This document shows positions 49,153-60,457 of a DNA stretch of 64,000 nt, one piece after another (the first letter of the stretch is position 1; every line of letters begins with the position of its first letter). Made by a program: the position numbers and the translations under genes. The notes under the pieces are model-generated. The model saw nothing but the letters and a program-made list of their open reading frames with translations, made no database searches and was not told the DNA's origin. Origin of the DNA: Epiperipatus broadwayi (Eukaryota; Onychophora; Udeonychophora; Euonychophora; Peripatidae); the NCBI GenBank assembly GCA_028023455.1, contig JAQFVV010012498.1, forward strand, positions 310,001-374,000, in the 5' to 3' direction.

Positions 49153-52113
49153 ATGACAGACAAAAATAAAGCATGGCCCTTATTCCCAGGAGGCTGTAAA
49201 GTCACCAACCAAGGCAGCGGTTGGTGGCCGAAGGCGGAGGGTGCTAAGAATCCCCTGATTGTGGACCCAGGCTGCCATTTGATGACGACTTTTTATTTAG
49301 GTACTTACAACTGCAGATCACTTTCAAGTGAAGGAAGATTGCAAGAATTAGAAGAAGAATTGTCTTATATTAAATGGGACATTATTGGACTTTGTGAAGT
49401 TAGAAGAAAAGGTGAAGAAACAATTGATTTAAAAAGTGGACATATACTCTATTATAAAGGCACACATATTGGAAATACAAGTGGAGTAGGATTCATTATA
49501 AATAAAAAGTGGAAGAACAATATTGTGGAGATTGATGGTGTATCGGACAGAGTTGCAAGATTAGTTATACAACTTAATAGCAGATACCAAATGCAGATAA
49601 TTCAGGTTTATGCCCCAACAAGTTCTCATAGTGATGAAGTAGTAGAAGATTTTTATATGGATGTACAAAAGGCTTTTGATCAGAGTAAACAACATTTTAA
49701 AATTGTTATGGGAGACTTTAATGCTAGAATTGGTAGACAAATGAAAGATGAAATTGCTGTAGGTAATTTTGGTTATGGTAATAGAAATGAGAGAGGACAT
49801 AGACTTGTGGAGTTTGCAGAAAAAGAAAAACTTTATATTATGAATTCATTTTTTGAGAAAAATGTTAAAAGGAAATGGACATGGAAGCATCCAAATGAAG
49901 GTACAGCAGAATTGGATTATATTTTGACTAACAGGAAATACATATTTCAAGATTGTAATGTTCTTAATAAATTTAACACAGGAAGTGATCATCGATTAGT
50001 AAGGTGTAAGTTACGTGTTAATGTAAAACTAGAGAGACAAAAATTATTGAGAAAAACAATATTTACAGTTGATATTCCTAATCTTCAGAAACATTCTAAT
50101 GAATTTAAATTAGAACTTACAAATAGGTTTCAAGTGTTAGGAGATTTTGAACATGATTCAGATTTGAATGAAATTAATATGAAAATAACTGATACACTTT
50201 TAAAAACTGCAACAAAGATAGCTGGTAGAAAAAAGCAGCAATTGACTAATAAAATTTCTACTGAGACTAGAGAATTTATGAAGAAAAGAAGGAATATGAA
50301 GATATACAAAAATGATGTATTAAGAAGAATTGAATATCTCGAATTTTGTAAAATGGTACGGAAAAGAGTTGAAAATGATATAAGAAAGTATAACTGTGAA
50401 ATAGCAAGGAAAGCTGTAGAAGAAAATAAAAGTCTCAAGAATGTTAAACAACATTTTGGTATTGGTAGGAAATTTATATCTGCAATAAGAAAAAAAGATG
50501 GAATTATTACTAAAAAGAGAGATGACATCATGAAATTGGTAGAAGATTTTTATCAAGAATTATATAGTAATAAAGAACAAGTACCTCCTATATCTATTAC
50601 ATCTTCCTCCGAATTACCCAGAATTTTAAATGAAGAAGTGAGACATGCAATTAAATGTATGAAGAAAGGAAAGGCTCCAGGAAATGATGGAATTATAATT
50701 GATATATTAAAAGAAGGAGGTGAAGAAATAGAAACAATTTTAGCAAAGTTATATACCAAATGTCTAAATGATAAAGATGTACCGGAAGATTGGAAGAATG
50801 CAGTAATAATATTAATATTTAAAAAAGGTGATAAAGAAGATATTAGAAATTACAGACCTATCAGCCTTTTATCAGTTTTATATAAAATTTTTACCAAGAT
50901 AATTACAACTCGTCTACAGAGAACTTTGGATTTCCACCAACCAAGAGAACAAGCTGGATTTAAAAGTGGTTTTAGTACAATAGATCATATCCAGGTATTG
51001 AGAGAAGTCATAGAAAGGACAAATGAATATGAGTTGTCATTATGTTTTGGATTTGTAGATTATGAAAAGGCATTCGATTCTATACACATTTCTTCAGTGA
51101 TTAAAGCATTGGATCATCAAGGTATAGATCCAGGATATTGTCATATTTTAAAGAATATTTATAAAAATGCAACAGCAACCATTAGATTACATAATGATAC
51201 TGGAAAAATCAACATTGAGAAAGGTGTAAGACAAGGTGACTCCATATCTCCAAAACTTTTTACAGCAGTGCTGCAAGAAGTATTTTGTGGATTAAAATGG
51301 GAAACTAAAGGAATGAAAGTAAATGGAGAGTATTTAAGTCATTTAGATTTTGCAGATGATGTAGTTGTTTTTGCAAATAATGCTTCAGAGCTGCAGGAAA
51401 TGTTGCAGGAGTTAGCAGATGAAAGTAGAAAAGTAGGACTAAAGATAAATGTTAAAAAGACTAAAGTAATATTTAATCGATTTGCTCAAAATATGAAAAT
51501 AAAGATTGATTATGAAGAATTAGAAGAAGTTAACAGTTACAAATACCTAGGTCAGATTATTAATACAGATGGAAACATAATGGAGGAAATTAATCATAGA
51601 ATTAAACTTGGTTGGAGTGCTTTTGGTAGAAATAACTTGATACTAAAAGGAAATATGCCTATGTGTTTGAAAAGAATGGTTTTTAACAAATGTGTTTTAC
51701 CAGTTCTTACTTATGGATCTGAGACTTGGACACTTAATAGAAGAGCAATACAGAGACTTCAGACCACTCAAAGGAGTATGGAGAGATGTATGTTGGGAGT
51801 AACAAGAAGAGATCGAAAACGCAATGTATGGGTAAGACAACAAACAGTTGTTACTGACCTTATTGAAAAAATTAAAAGATTGAAATGGAGTTGGGCTGGA
51901 CATATTGCTAGAAGAAATGATAATAGATGGCCAATTGAAATTTTAAACTGGATTCCAAGAGATTGTAAAAGACCCAGAAAGAGACCACATGTGAGATGGA
52001 TGGATGAAATAAGAAAATGTGCAGGGGTGTTGTGGAAAAGAGAAGCTAAAGATCGGAGAAGATGGATTAAACTTGGAGAGACCTTCATCCTGCAGTGGAT
52101 TGATAATGGTTGA
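49153..52113 (+). CDS. RTE LINE endonuclease-reverse transcriptase (intact, 986 aa)
   Basis: A multidomain retrotransposition protein that nicks target DNA and copies its own RNA from the nick. APE-type endonuclease (about residues 48-290): GTYNCRSL 50-57, catalytic Glu82 in GLCEVRR, QVYAPTSS 151-158, MGDFNARIG 186-194, ELDYILT 253-259, GSDHRLV 277-283. Basic linker 290-490. RT (about 500-800): KGKAPGNDGI 505-514, RNYRPISLLSVLYKIF 565-580, QAGFKSGFSTIDH 600-612, motif A GFVDYEKAFDS 633-643 (Asp636), motif B VRQGDSISPKLF 692-703, motif C HLDFADDVVVF 730-740, then YKYLGQII. C-terminal region with VLTYGSETWTLNRRAIQRLQ 851-870, GHIARR and RPRKRPHVRWMDEI 940-953. All catalytic residues are present and there is no stop. 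The start is the first in-frame Met; a Met at 44, just before the endonuclease, is an alternative. The decayed copy at 9.6-12.2 kb belongs to the same family. Confidence 0.92.
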   Translation: MTDKNKAWPLFPGGCKVTNQGSGWWPKAEGAKNPLIVDPGCHLMTTFYLGTYNCRSLSSEGRLQELEEELSYIKWDIIGLCEVRRKGEETIDLKSGHILYYKGTHIGNTSGVGFIINKKWKNNIVEIDGVSDRVARLVIQLNSRYQMQIIQVYAPTSSHSDEVVEDFYMDVQKAFDQSKQHFKIVMGDFNARIGRQMKDEIAVGNFGYGNRNERGHRLVEFAEKEKLYIMNSFFEKNVKRKWTWKHPNEGTAELDYILTNRKYIFQDCNVLNKFNTGSDHRLVRCKLRVNVKLERQKLLRKTIFTVDIPNLQKHSNEFKLELTNRFQVLGDFEHDSDLNEINMKITDTLLKTATKIAGRKKQQLTNKISTETREFMKKRRNMKIYKNDVLRRIEYLEFCKMVRKRVENDIRKYNCEIARKAVEENKSLKNVKQHFGIGRKFISAIRKKDGIITKKRDDIMKLVEDFYQELYSNKEQVPPISITSSSELPRILNEEVRHAIKCMKKGKAPGNDGIIIDILKEGGEEIETILAKLYTKCLNDKDVPEDWKNAVIILIFKKGDKEDIRNYRPISLLSVLYKIFTKIITTRLQRTLDFHQPREQAGFKSGFSTIDHIQVLREVIERTNEYELSLCFGFVDYEKAFDSIHISSVIKALDHQGIDPGYCHILKNIYKNATATIRLHNDTGKINIEKGVRQGDSISPKLFTAVLQEVFCGLKWETKGMKVNGEYLSHLDFADDVVVFANNASELQEMLQELADESRKVGLKINVKKTKVIFNRFAQNMKIKIDYEELEEVNSYKYLGQIINTDGNIMEEINHRIKLGWSAFGRNNLILKGNMPMCLKRMVFNKCVLPVLTYGSETWTLNRRAIQRLQTTQRSMERCMLGVTRRDRKRNVWVRQQTVVTDLIEKIKRLKWSWAGHIARRNDNRWPIEILNWIPRDCKRPRKRPHVRWMDEIRKCAGVLWKREAKDRRRWIKLGETFILQWIDNG

Positions 52114-52138
52114 TGATGATGATGATGACTTTTAATTG

Positions 52139-52706
52139 CTAAATTATTTTGACGCATGCATGTACATTTTTTTTTCCAGGACCAACAAACATGGTGGTGC
52201 TCGTTATCTACCCGACGGTCATCTTTAGTATTTTCCAACCGATGACGTCTTACCCTGAAGCCATATCAGTCTGATCATGCGATCTTTAACGTGCGTTAAA
52301 AATAATGTATATCTGAAAATACATCTTGAATAACTTTTATGTATACAGTTGTTCATAATGAACAAATATATATTTAAAGTTGTTGTTATTATTATTAATA
52401 TATTAACCATTACTGTTATTAATTAAATATGTTTATTCAATATTCCTTTTAAATAAATAATGTGGTAATACTATGACTGAATATTTTGAGTGATAATATG
52501 TTTCCATTAAAGTATTTATGTTCCCATCCATTGATGTTGGCGTGCCAGTAAGTTTGACACCAGAATGAATTATGACTTCTGCAGTTGGATTGTAATATAC
52601 ATATATATATAAGTTATATATCTATACTATTTGATGTTATTTTTTTAAAAATATCATTAAATATTTGGCAATCCAATAATGAGATAGATGATCATCACTG
52701 TTATAC
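52139..52706. other. Unassigned, GC-richer islet 52,183-52,300
   Basis: After the LINE, a stretch starting with a T tract and CCAG, then GACCAACAAACATGG and CTACCCGACGGTCATC, contrasts with the AT-rich surroundings. No family recognised. The rest is AT-rich. Confidence 0.4.
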
Positions 52707-52718
52707 AATATACACTTT

Positions 52719-53601
52719 ATATATAAATAAGCATTTATTTTTATAGCGTCTGTATACAATTTGTAATTACATTCATATCGGCCTTTCAAGCCAATTGTGC
52801 AAATGCTTTGCGAGTGTTAAATAATAAATGAATACCCTCTGACCAATACAAGATATAGAATTTATGCAGGAATAAAAAGAATCCCTCTTATTCCTACGAC
52901 TCAAATATTTATATATGAGCAAGTCTGAAGTACTGGCACAGAAGGTGTGACAATATAACAGTCACTTTAAATTACTATATACAATGTCTGAATGATGCCA
53001 ATGAAATTTTCTAGAATTTACTAAGACGTCATTCCAACTGAAACTTAATCATATATATAAATAAGCATTTATTTTTATAGCGTCTGTATACAATTTGTAA
53101 TTACATTCATATCGGCCTTTCAAGTAAATATTTTAGTCGTAGGAATAAGAGGGATTCTTTTTATTCCTGCATAAATTCTACATCTTCTATTGGTCAGAGG
53201 GTATTCATTTATTATTTAACACTCGCAAAGTGTTTGCACAATTGGCTTGAAAGGCCGATATGAATGTAATTACAAATTGTATACAGACGCTATAAAAATA
53301 AATGCTTATTTATATATATGATTAAGTTTCAGTTGGAATGACGCTTAGTAAATTCTAGAAAATTTCATCGGCATCATTCATTCAGACATTGTATATAGTA
53401 ATTTAAAGTGACTGTTATATTGTCACACCTGTGCCAGTACTTCAGATTTGCTCATATATAAATATTTGAGTCGTAGGAATAAGAGGGATTCTTTTTATTC
53501 CTGCATAAATTCTATATCTTGTATTGGTCAGCGGGTATTCATTTATTATTTAACACTCGCAAAGCGTTTGCACAATTGGCTTGAAAGGCCGATATGAATA
53601 T
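52719..53601. repeat. Palindromic complex of a 332-bp repeat, flanked by a 12-bp direct repeat
   Basis: A unit beginning GCATTTATTTTTATAGCGTC occurs twice in plus sense (52,731 and 53,063, period 332 bp), then the same sequence follows in minus sense from about 53,128 to 53,601. The arms pair over most of 410-450 bp. The whole block is flanked by AATATACACTTT on both sides (52,707-52,718 and 53,602-53,613), which looks like a target-site duplication. No ORF or hammerhead core was found. Variable-length duplication and head-to-head copies resemble Penelope-type insertion, but no coding part links it to that class. Confidence 0.75.
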
Positions 53602-53921
53602 AATATACACTTTGCATATCATGACACATAAATAAATGTGCAATTTTATTAAATAGTTGCTTTATCCAGAAAATAGCACCACAAAGTTTCTTCTCTATAG
53701 AGATGCATATGTAGTGAAAATAATTTTAATCATTGCTATATATAATGTAAGTTATAATCATCCGAGAGCAATCCACATGTGCATTCCACATTCTGACATC
53801 ACTGAATACTTTTTCCTTTACAGCCTGTTAAGGTCAGGGAGAAAACAGGAGACTTAATTATTTACCTAAGTTATTGATTGTAAATAAAGATGATAATAAG
53901 ACAATATTACTTATTCATGTA

Positions 53922-54863
53922 CACCTGGGTCTCGTTTTACGCGATAGATAGGTTCCTCAGAAAACACACGCAAACGAAATCGCGCAAAAATAGACGTAAC
54001 TTACATTGAAAAAGGGGGGATGCAGTCTGTGATTTTTCAAAATTCACGTAAAAGCAAAGCACCAACGTAAAATTATTTTAAAATTCACGCAAAAAAAAAA
54101 AAATAAGGAAATAAAATATGACTAATAAAAAATTTCAAATTTGAAAAAAATTGATACAAGACAAACTTTTTTTAACTATAATATTTAATTTTATTCAAAA
54201 TAATATATTTTTATGCATAATTTACAGTACAGTAATTTACATTTTTTTATACAAGTTTTAATTATTATAGCTATTTGCTGAAAAACATGTTCATTTGCAA
54301 ACAACTAGCGCCAACTTCACACTCATGTTGTTTCAATGGTTTTCTGGTGACAACATAATTAGTAATTAATCTTTGAGATGATGATTTTATTAATTGTTTA
54401 TGAAGCTCACGATATCCAGACATACAACCATTTAGCTCTCGTTGGAATTTAAGAGCACGTTAATGATTAGTGTCATTAATAAGAAAATAATAATTGATTA
54501 CGTTCTTTTTTAAAAAGCAAAAACAGAATGTGATTTAAAATGCAAAATTAACACGCACAATGTTTGAACAAATTTACATTATAATCTTGTAAAATTTAAT
54601 GTGTGTACACATAAAATTTGGAAATCATGACTTTAATTTCATTATTGCATAAAATCTTACTATTATAAAGCACTGAAAATATTGAAATTACTAAGATGAA
54701 AGTCGAATTCCAATAATGTACTATTACTTTCAATATAGCGTAAGTGCGCAAAATTTATTATTTAAAGTAATAGCGCATTATCGGAAATCGACTTCCGGTG
54801 AAACACGAATCGTGTAACTTCAAAATTGTGTTAAATAAGTCTGCATAAAAAGACACCCAGGTG
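53922..54863. mobile_element. Nonautonomous DNA transposon, TA target site (copy 2)
   Basis: Second copy of the family at 3,939-5,149, in the same orientation, 942 bp. It has the same terminal repeats (CACCTGGGTCTCG at the left, CACCCAGGTG at the right) and flanking TA at 53,920-53,921 and 54,864-54,865. Relative to copy 1 it lacks much of the middle (copy-1 bases around 4,330-4,770). It has no coding capacity, so mobility would depend on a transposase from elsewhere. Confidence 0.8.
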
Positions 54864-54865
54864 TA

Positions 54866-57800
54866 TATATAACACAAAACATATACTGAAGTAACGTTAG
54901 TCAATTGATTCATAAATTAACTTAAGGTAAATAAACCCTTTCCAAAATTTTAATTTAATTTTAATTATGCACAGATACAGTGTATGGTGATGTAACAATT
55001 CAATATTTTAGAATAATTCCTGTTTGATATTATTAATGTAGAATATTATTATTAATTTTTTGAATGGATTCCAATCTATTGCATAAACACCTAACCACTC
55101 TCAATTCTCATACAGACTGTACATAGGTTAACTGATCATTTAATGATGATAATGCAAGTTTATAAACTCAAAATAATCTTACTAATTGACTGCTGCAATC
55201 AATTTCAGGCCATGATATTAATACACAATAAATAATAAAGTAATTATAAAATACAGGAAATCACATCTATACTACAATGGTATCTATCTAAGAGCAAATG
55301 AATATGGTAATTGTATGCCTATGGTAGGAATTAACCATCTACCAGGTGTATAGCATGCAGTGATCGGCAGTAGCATATGTATCACTTAAGGGATCAGCAG
55401 TCACAAATGATGTTACAATCATCTAATACTATTGTGTTACATAAGAATAAGTTTCAGATGCAACTCATAACCTGAACTGACAGATTGACAGCCACCATTT
55501 TTTATTGATAATACTACCTCAAAATACAAAAATAGTTAGCTCAAACTGACTTGTATTTAAAATAACCTTAATCTAGCTTTTCTATGCAGCACAATTGCCC
55601 TCTCCTCATAATTAATAGATTTACTGAGTTAACATATTATTATTAAATAAATAAAGTGGAAATAACTGATTGTCATACCAATCATTAATAGCAAGGCAAG
55701 AGATTGCGATTATAAGCTAATTGCCTTTTATAGATTAATTTTTATATGCTTATTGCCAATCAAATAGTGATGTGATAAAAACCAAACTACCATCTCTTGC
55801 CATACCTGCCTGTAAACACACTAAAAATAAATCATTATTCATTAACATATTTTACTAGATCGGGAGATAATAATTATCTAAGTATTAGTTTAAAAATTAT
55901 ACTTAGTCTTTCAGTTTAAAAGTTCATGTTCAGTCTTTAGGTATTTGCGGAGTTGATTCTTTACCATAGCTATGGTGGATGAAGGTATAACTAACATTCA
56001 GACTTTATTAGAATGCATTGGTGTGATTTCACCTTGGTTTAATGGCTGGTTCTTCCGGTGGCACTGGACATCAGATTTTTACTCATATCAGGTGGATACA
56101 TAGTTTCGTTCTCAGGACTCATCAATGAGTTTTCATTTTGCCCTCTGCCAGCTTGATAGAGTGAAACAGATAATGGCTTCTCTACTCTTGCATGGTAGAC
56201 TTTCTGGAACTATCAGATAAGAATTAATTAAAGCAGAATAATAATGGCAGAATGACAATCACTGGCAAAATAATAATCACTGGCAGGATCAAGATGAAAT
56301 AATCATGAATGTAATTTCCAGCTCTATTTATATGAATTTTACTGTCTTATCAGTAAAATTTCAGATCCATCTCTTGTAATTTTAATCCTGATTTATAGGC
56401 TATAGATAAATCCATTACTTCCACTGAGGTCCAAGTTTATTTGTCCAATACAGTATTTGCAAGCTCTTATCTTTGGAAATAACAACCTTTTTAATTAAAG
56501 CAATTAATAATTTATCACCTAAATTTTAATCTAGCGATCAGTTTACAAGCATTTTACTTATTCTTTTTCTAGATGTCACTTCCACTTTTAACACCTTTTG
56601 CTTTTAAACTACTTTTTAAAATAAATTTAGAATTAATTAACTTTTTCTTTGTACAAACTTTAGAAAAATATTTTTTCTAACAAAATAATTTATAATCAAT
56701 TATTCCATACACATTTATCTGTGCATTGACAATATATACTTAATTTTTATTTGTAAAACTTTATTAAAACTTTTAGGTTTTAAATTTTATTCGTAATTTT
56801 AAACACTAGCAACACGAAGTGTATATTATGTATATATACAACTTCAATATGCATTCATTTACTAAAAGCCAGTTTACTTTATAAATAAGTGTGAATCTCT
56901 TTTTTTTTCTTTGTCTTTTTTTCAAATGGCTAATATGTAAAAAATGAATTTGGTAAACAGTTTTAAAAATAGAATTGTAATAAAATTTTTGAGTGGTGTT
57001 ATTAATAATGTTACGTGCTGCTGTAAATTTTTACACTAATGAATCTAAAATTTAAATTGATAGTTTTTCTGCAAAGTAATATGAATCCATGACAATTCAT
57101 AAAACCACTCCAAGTAACCTACAATAAATTTGAGTAAGTAATTAATGTTAAAAAATATCAAATAATTTTTCATTAACTTTTAGTTTGCATATTTATAATC
57201 TTATTTTAAATATTTTGATAGTTTTATATTAGATTCCAATGTGCTACTGCATTTAACAAATTAAAAGTTATGATATTAGTTCATACGATTGCTTCAATTA
57301 TATTATTTATATATAAGATTGCTAATATGTTTATTGTTTAAAAGAAATATGCAGTTTTTATTAACATTGCATAAAAGTATGAAAAAATGCTATTTCTGGG
57401 AAGATCATGAGACTAATCAGGAGGCTCTTTAATTTTATTGAATTTGATAAATGAAGTAGATGATGAATAATGCAATCAAGTATAGTTTTTATGGGAAGCA
57501 GCTCTTATTTACTTAATAAAAATTATTCCTAACTCTTCTATTTTTTTTCCCAAATGGCTAATACATAAAAATGAGATTAATAAACAATTTTAAAAACAGA
57601 TATAATTGATATAAGCACTAAAAACGATGAGTAAGAAAACTTAAAATAAAAGTTTTATTATATTATGCTGAGCAGCTTTCGATATCTTAATACTTATGTC
57701 ATACCTCATAGCAATGACTAGGGAAAGAGATAGTTGAGAGGAAAAGATATAATGTAAATTTAATGTAAATATATACAAATGAGTTATATGGCCCATGTTT

Positions 57801-58317
57801 TAGACAGGGGAAACAGGATTCTTTTTTATTTATGGAGTTAACATTGTTGGTGATATCCCCAAGTCTCCTTTATCTTGCATTTAGAATCATTCCTTTCTAT
57901 ACATACACAATGCTAGCTGATGTAGTTTTGAATGTGTGGTCGAGTTTGTTTTTATACTCTAGATTTATGGATTTGTGGTCTGAATTGTTTTTAGACCTTC
58001 TACCGAGGTACTGGTGTTGGGACAATCTTGTAGAGAGGCTGGCATGAAACTCTCCAAAGTAAATAGCATCACAGCTAGTTTGACTACAAGAAATTTAGCA
58101 CCAGAGGTTAATCCAAGCATATATCAATCAGATAAGTATCAATGTAACATATACGCATGCGGCGGGGTGGGGTGTCATTCAAAGTTAACAAAACATCTTG
58201 CTCCTAAAGGCATGGTGCCAATGGTTTAGTTTTGACATGTGACACTGTTTGCCAACCCTTAACATAATTATTCTAGGATTCATTTAAACAATTATTATAA
58301 TTTTTTTTATTATCATT
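54866..58317. other. Intronic sequence; only a hammerhead motif recognised
   Basis: AT-rich, with a slightly GC-richer part at 55,930-56,230 that contains the hammerhead-like motif at 56,081-56,130. The ORFs near 57,832-58,229 have no recognisable motif and are not supported. Confidence 0.5.
56081..56130 (-). ncRNA. Hammerhead-like ribozyme, family 3
   Basis: Minus strand: TTGATGA, helix II GTCC-TGA-GAAC (one mismatch), GAAAC, TAT, GTA, which gives a 2-bp helix III with A at the cleavage position. Outer bases ACTCAT and ATGAGT (56,125-56,130 with 56,081-56,086) pair perfectly, forming an outer helix I beyond an internal loop. The string GATGAGTCC...GAACGAAAC is very close to the classic hammerhead; C3 is U in this copy. 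Confidence 0.6.
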
Positions 58318-60457
58318 TGTAATGGGCACATACATACGTTACATTGCTTTTTTATTAGTAAACATGAAAAGAATAAAAGTTCACAAATAAAACTTCCTTT
58401 TTAAGAATTAAAAATTGAAAATTAAAATTCTATACTAAATTCATATATATAAAATCGCACAGATGAAAAAAATTATTAAAATAAAACTTTATTAAAAATA
58501 GAAAAGGTATTTTAAAAACAAAAACTTAAAAAGATTTGGAGATAAAAATATATCTTTAAGTTTGAAAACAAATTAATTGGTGTTATTGAAAAATGGAAAA
58601 GATTGTTTTAATTAGTTAAATGTAAACTAGCCTTGGGCATTTAAATGTATAAGCAATGGTCAGATAGGAGAGAAAAACAATGGAATCAGACCTCAGCGAA
58701 AGGACCATCACATCGATGACGTAATGTCAATTGAATCCTTAAAATTAATATAAAAGGAAAAGTTTGGAAATTATTAGTTAGTTATTACAAGAGGACAGAT
58801 ATGTGTTAGTGCGGAGTTGTAGGAGAAGGGATTGAAAAGATGCACTCTTCAATCCCTTCAGTTTTGTTAAAAAAAAAGAAATGACATCGTTTTTTCTACA
58901 TTAAGGACCAGCTAAACTAAAAGACCTCTGGATAAATAAAAAACAACGGCTAACTGGATACCAATATCTATTTAGGATGGCGTGGGAATTCACGTTCAAA
59001 TGGCAAGCCACGGATAAAGCTGGACATTTTAAAAATTGTAAGAACTTTAGATAATTCATGAACATTAAATTAAAAACTTTCCATATTTAAAAAAAATAGA
59101 AATAGATTCCTATCTGACCAAACTAAATTATTTATTAATTAGTTATAATTTTATTTGATGTATTTCTTTTTTGTAAAATCGTTTCCATTTTTTTTTTTTT
59201 TATTCTTTAAGTTTTATTTATGATTTTTGTTTTGCGATAAATTAAATTATATAAATGTTAAACTTAAGTCGGGCGTGAACGGCTATATAGATTTGTAAAG
59301 TCATATTAGGGGAGGGTAATCTTAGGTTATTTGTTTCGTAGTTGAATTAGGTCAATGGATTGGATATATTGGTGTAATTAGTAGATGTAGTATGAGGTTC
59401 GCTATGGGCAGAATCGCTTTATATGCCGCACACACTCGTTTTGCCTATGGGAGGAATTATAAGATGGAGACCGCAGTTCCTTCCTATGGAGTTTTTTTTT
59501 TATTGATCTTATCGTCAGATAGATGTAGTATTCATATCTGACGAGAAGCAATTTCTTCTCTTAACCTAATTGTGCTGTCGAATTTCGTATTACATTGAAC
59601 ACATCGATATATCAGATAGATTGATGCCGGTTTAGCTGAAAACTTTTGGCCTAAGGTTAAATAAGGATAGAATATTTTCTTTCAAATGCAAATCTATGTA
59701 GTCTATTCATACTCGACACTCTAAATAAAAATGCATTAAATTTAAGTTGGGTATGGACGTTGCATGGATTCGTTAACGGTTAATTATGTTTTTGGTTTTC
59801 ATATTTGATCAAAATATATAGATATTCGGTAAATAATGATACCTTATGGTGAGTATCTAAAATGTATTTATTCGGATGTCTTTTAAGTTATTGGTGTTTC
59901 TGCGGTATCTTATGATGAATACCATTGGGTTTCTTGTATTCCCTATGCAATTGACGGTATCAATGACTTTGTATTTTGATCGTTTATGTTTATTTTGAAA
60001 TGTTTTTTAACCATGTAATCTATGTAACCGATCTATACTCAACATTTTAAAACAAACTTTTATAAACCCATCTGTGCGAACTTATAATAGTATAAAAATT
60101 AAAATGTAAATTAAAATCTAAAATCAAGTTAAAATTATAAAGTAAAAGTAATGTTAAAATGATTCAAAATTTATATGTGCGTTAATAAATGTTTGTGTGT
60201 ATAATTACTGGCAGTGGCTTATTTTATTCTTTTTTTTATATATCTTAGATAGGAATTTAATATAAAATATAAATCTCTGCTGTTACACTGAGCTAGTGAC
60301 AATGGACTAACGACCGGATATCAAAATATATAAAAAAAAAAAAATTTTTTTTTTTACTTACGTATCTGCCTACTTTATAAATTTTTCTAGGTTCAAATGC
60401 CTAGATGGCGCTCTGTAGTGCTGATTACGTTAGGTCCCCTTTCTCCAGATCGTTATA
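58318..60457 (+). mobile_element. Solo LTR, copy 3 (2,140 bp), 4-bp target duplication
   Basis: Begins TGTAATGGGCAC and ends CCAGATCGTTATA; flanked by CATT at 58,314-58,317 and 60,458-60,461. Same family as 35,239-37,406 (same strand) and 18,540-20,713 (inverted). The terminal CA has become TA, as in copy 1. No internal coding sequence is adjacent. Confidence 0.82.

Larger units (their letters stand above)
48826..52127 (+). mobile_element. Complete RTE-type LINE with target-site duplication
   Basis: A 3,302-bp element flanked by an 11-bp perfect direct repeat, ACTTTTAATTG (48,815-48,825 and 52,128-52,138). It consists of a 327-bp leader, one intact ORF (49,153-52,113) and a minimal 3' end in which the stop codon runs into a (TGA)n tail of about five repeats. 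A single endonuclease-RT ORF, about 3.2 kb and a short microsatellite tail are typical of the RTE clade. The perfect duplication and intact ORF point to recent insertion. It is antisense to the FRMD4-like gene. Confidence 0.9.

Noticed and set aside
49561-52238. Minus-strand ORFs of 68-156 codons across the RTE element
   Set aside because: Opposite-strand shadows of the 986-codon ORF, without domain motifs.
52719-53601. Hammerhead ribozyme in the palindromic 332-bp unit
   Set aside because: CTGAATGATG...GAAAT was examined on both strands but the CTGANGA core and helix order are not met.
57832-58229. Two 71-codon plus-strand ORFs
   Set aside because: No recognisable motif and no support from composition or repeats.
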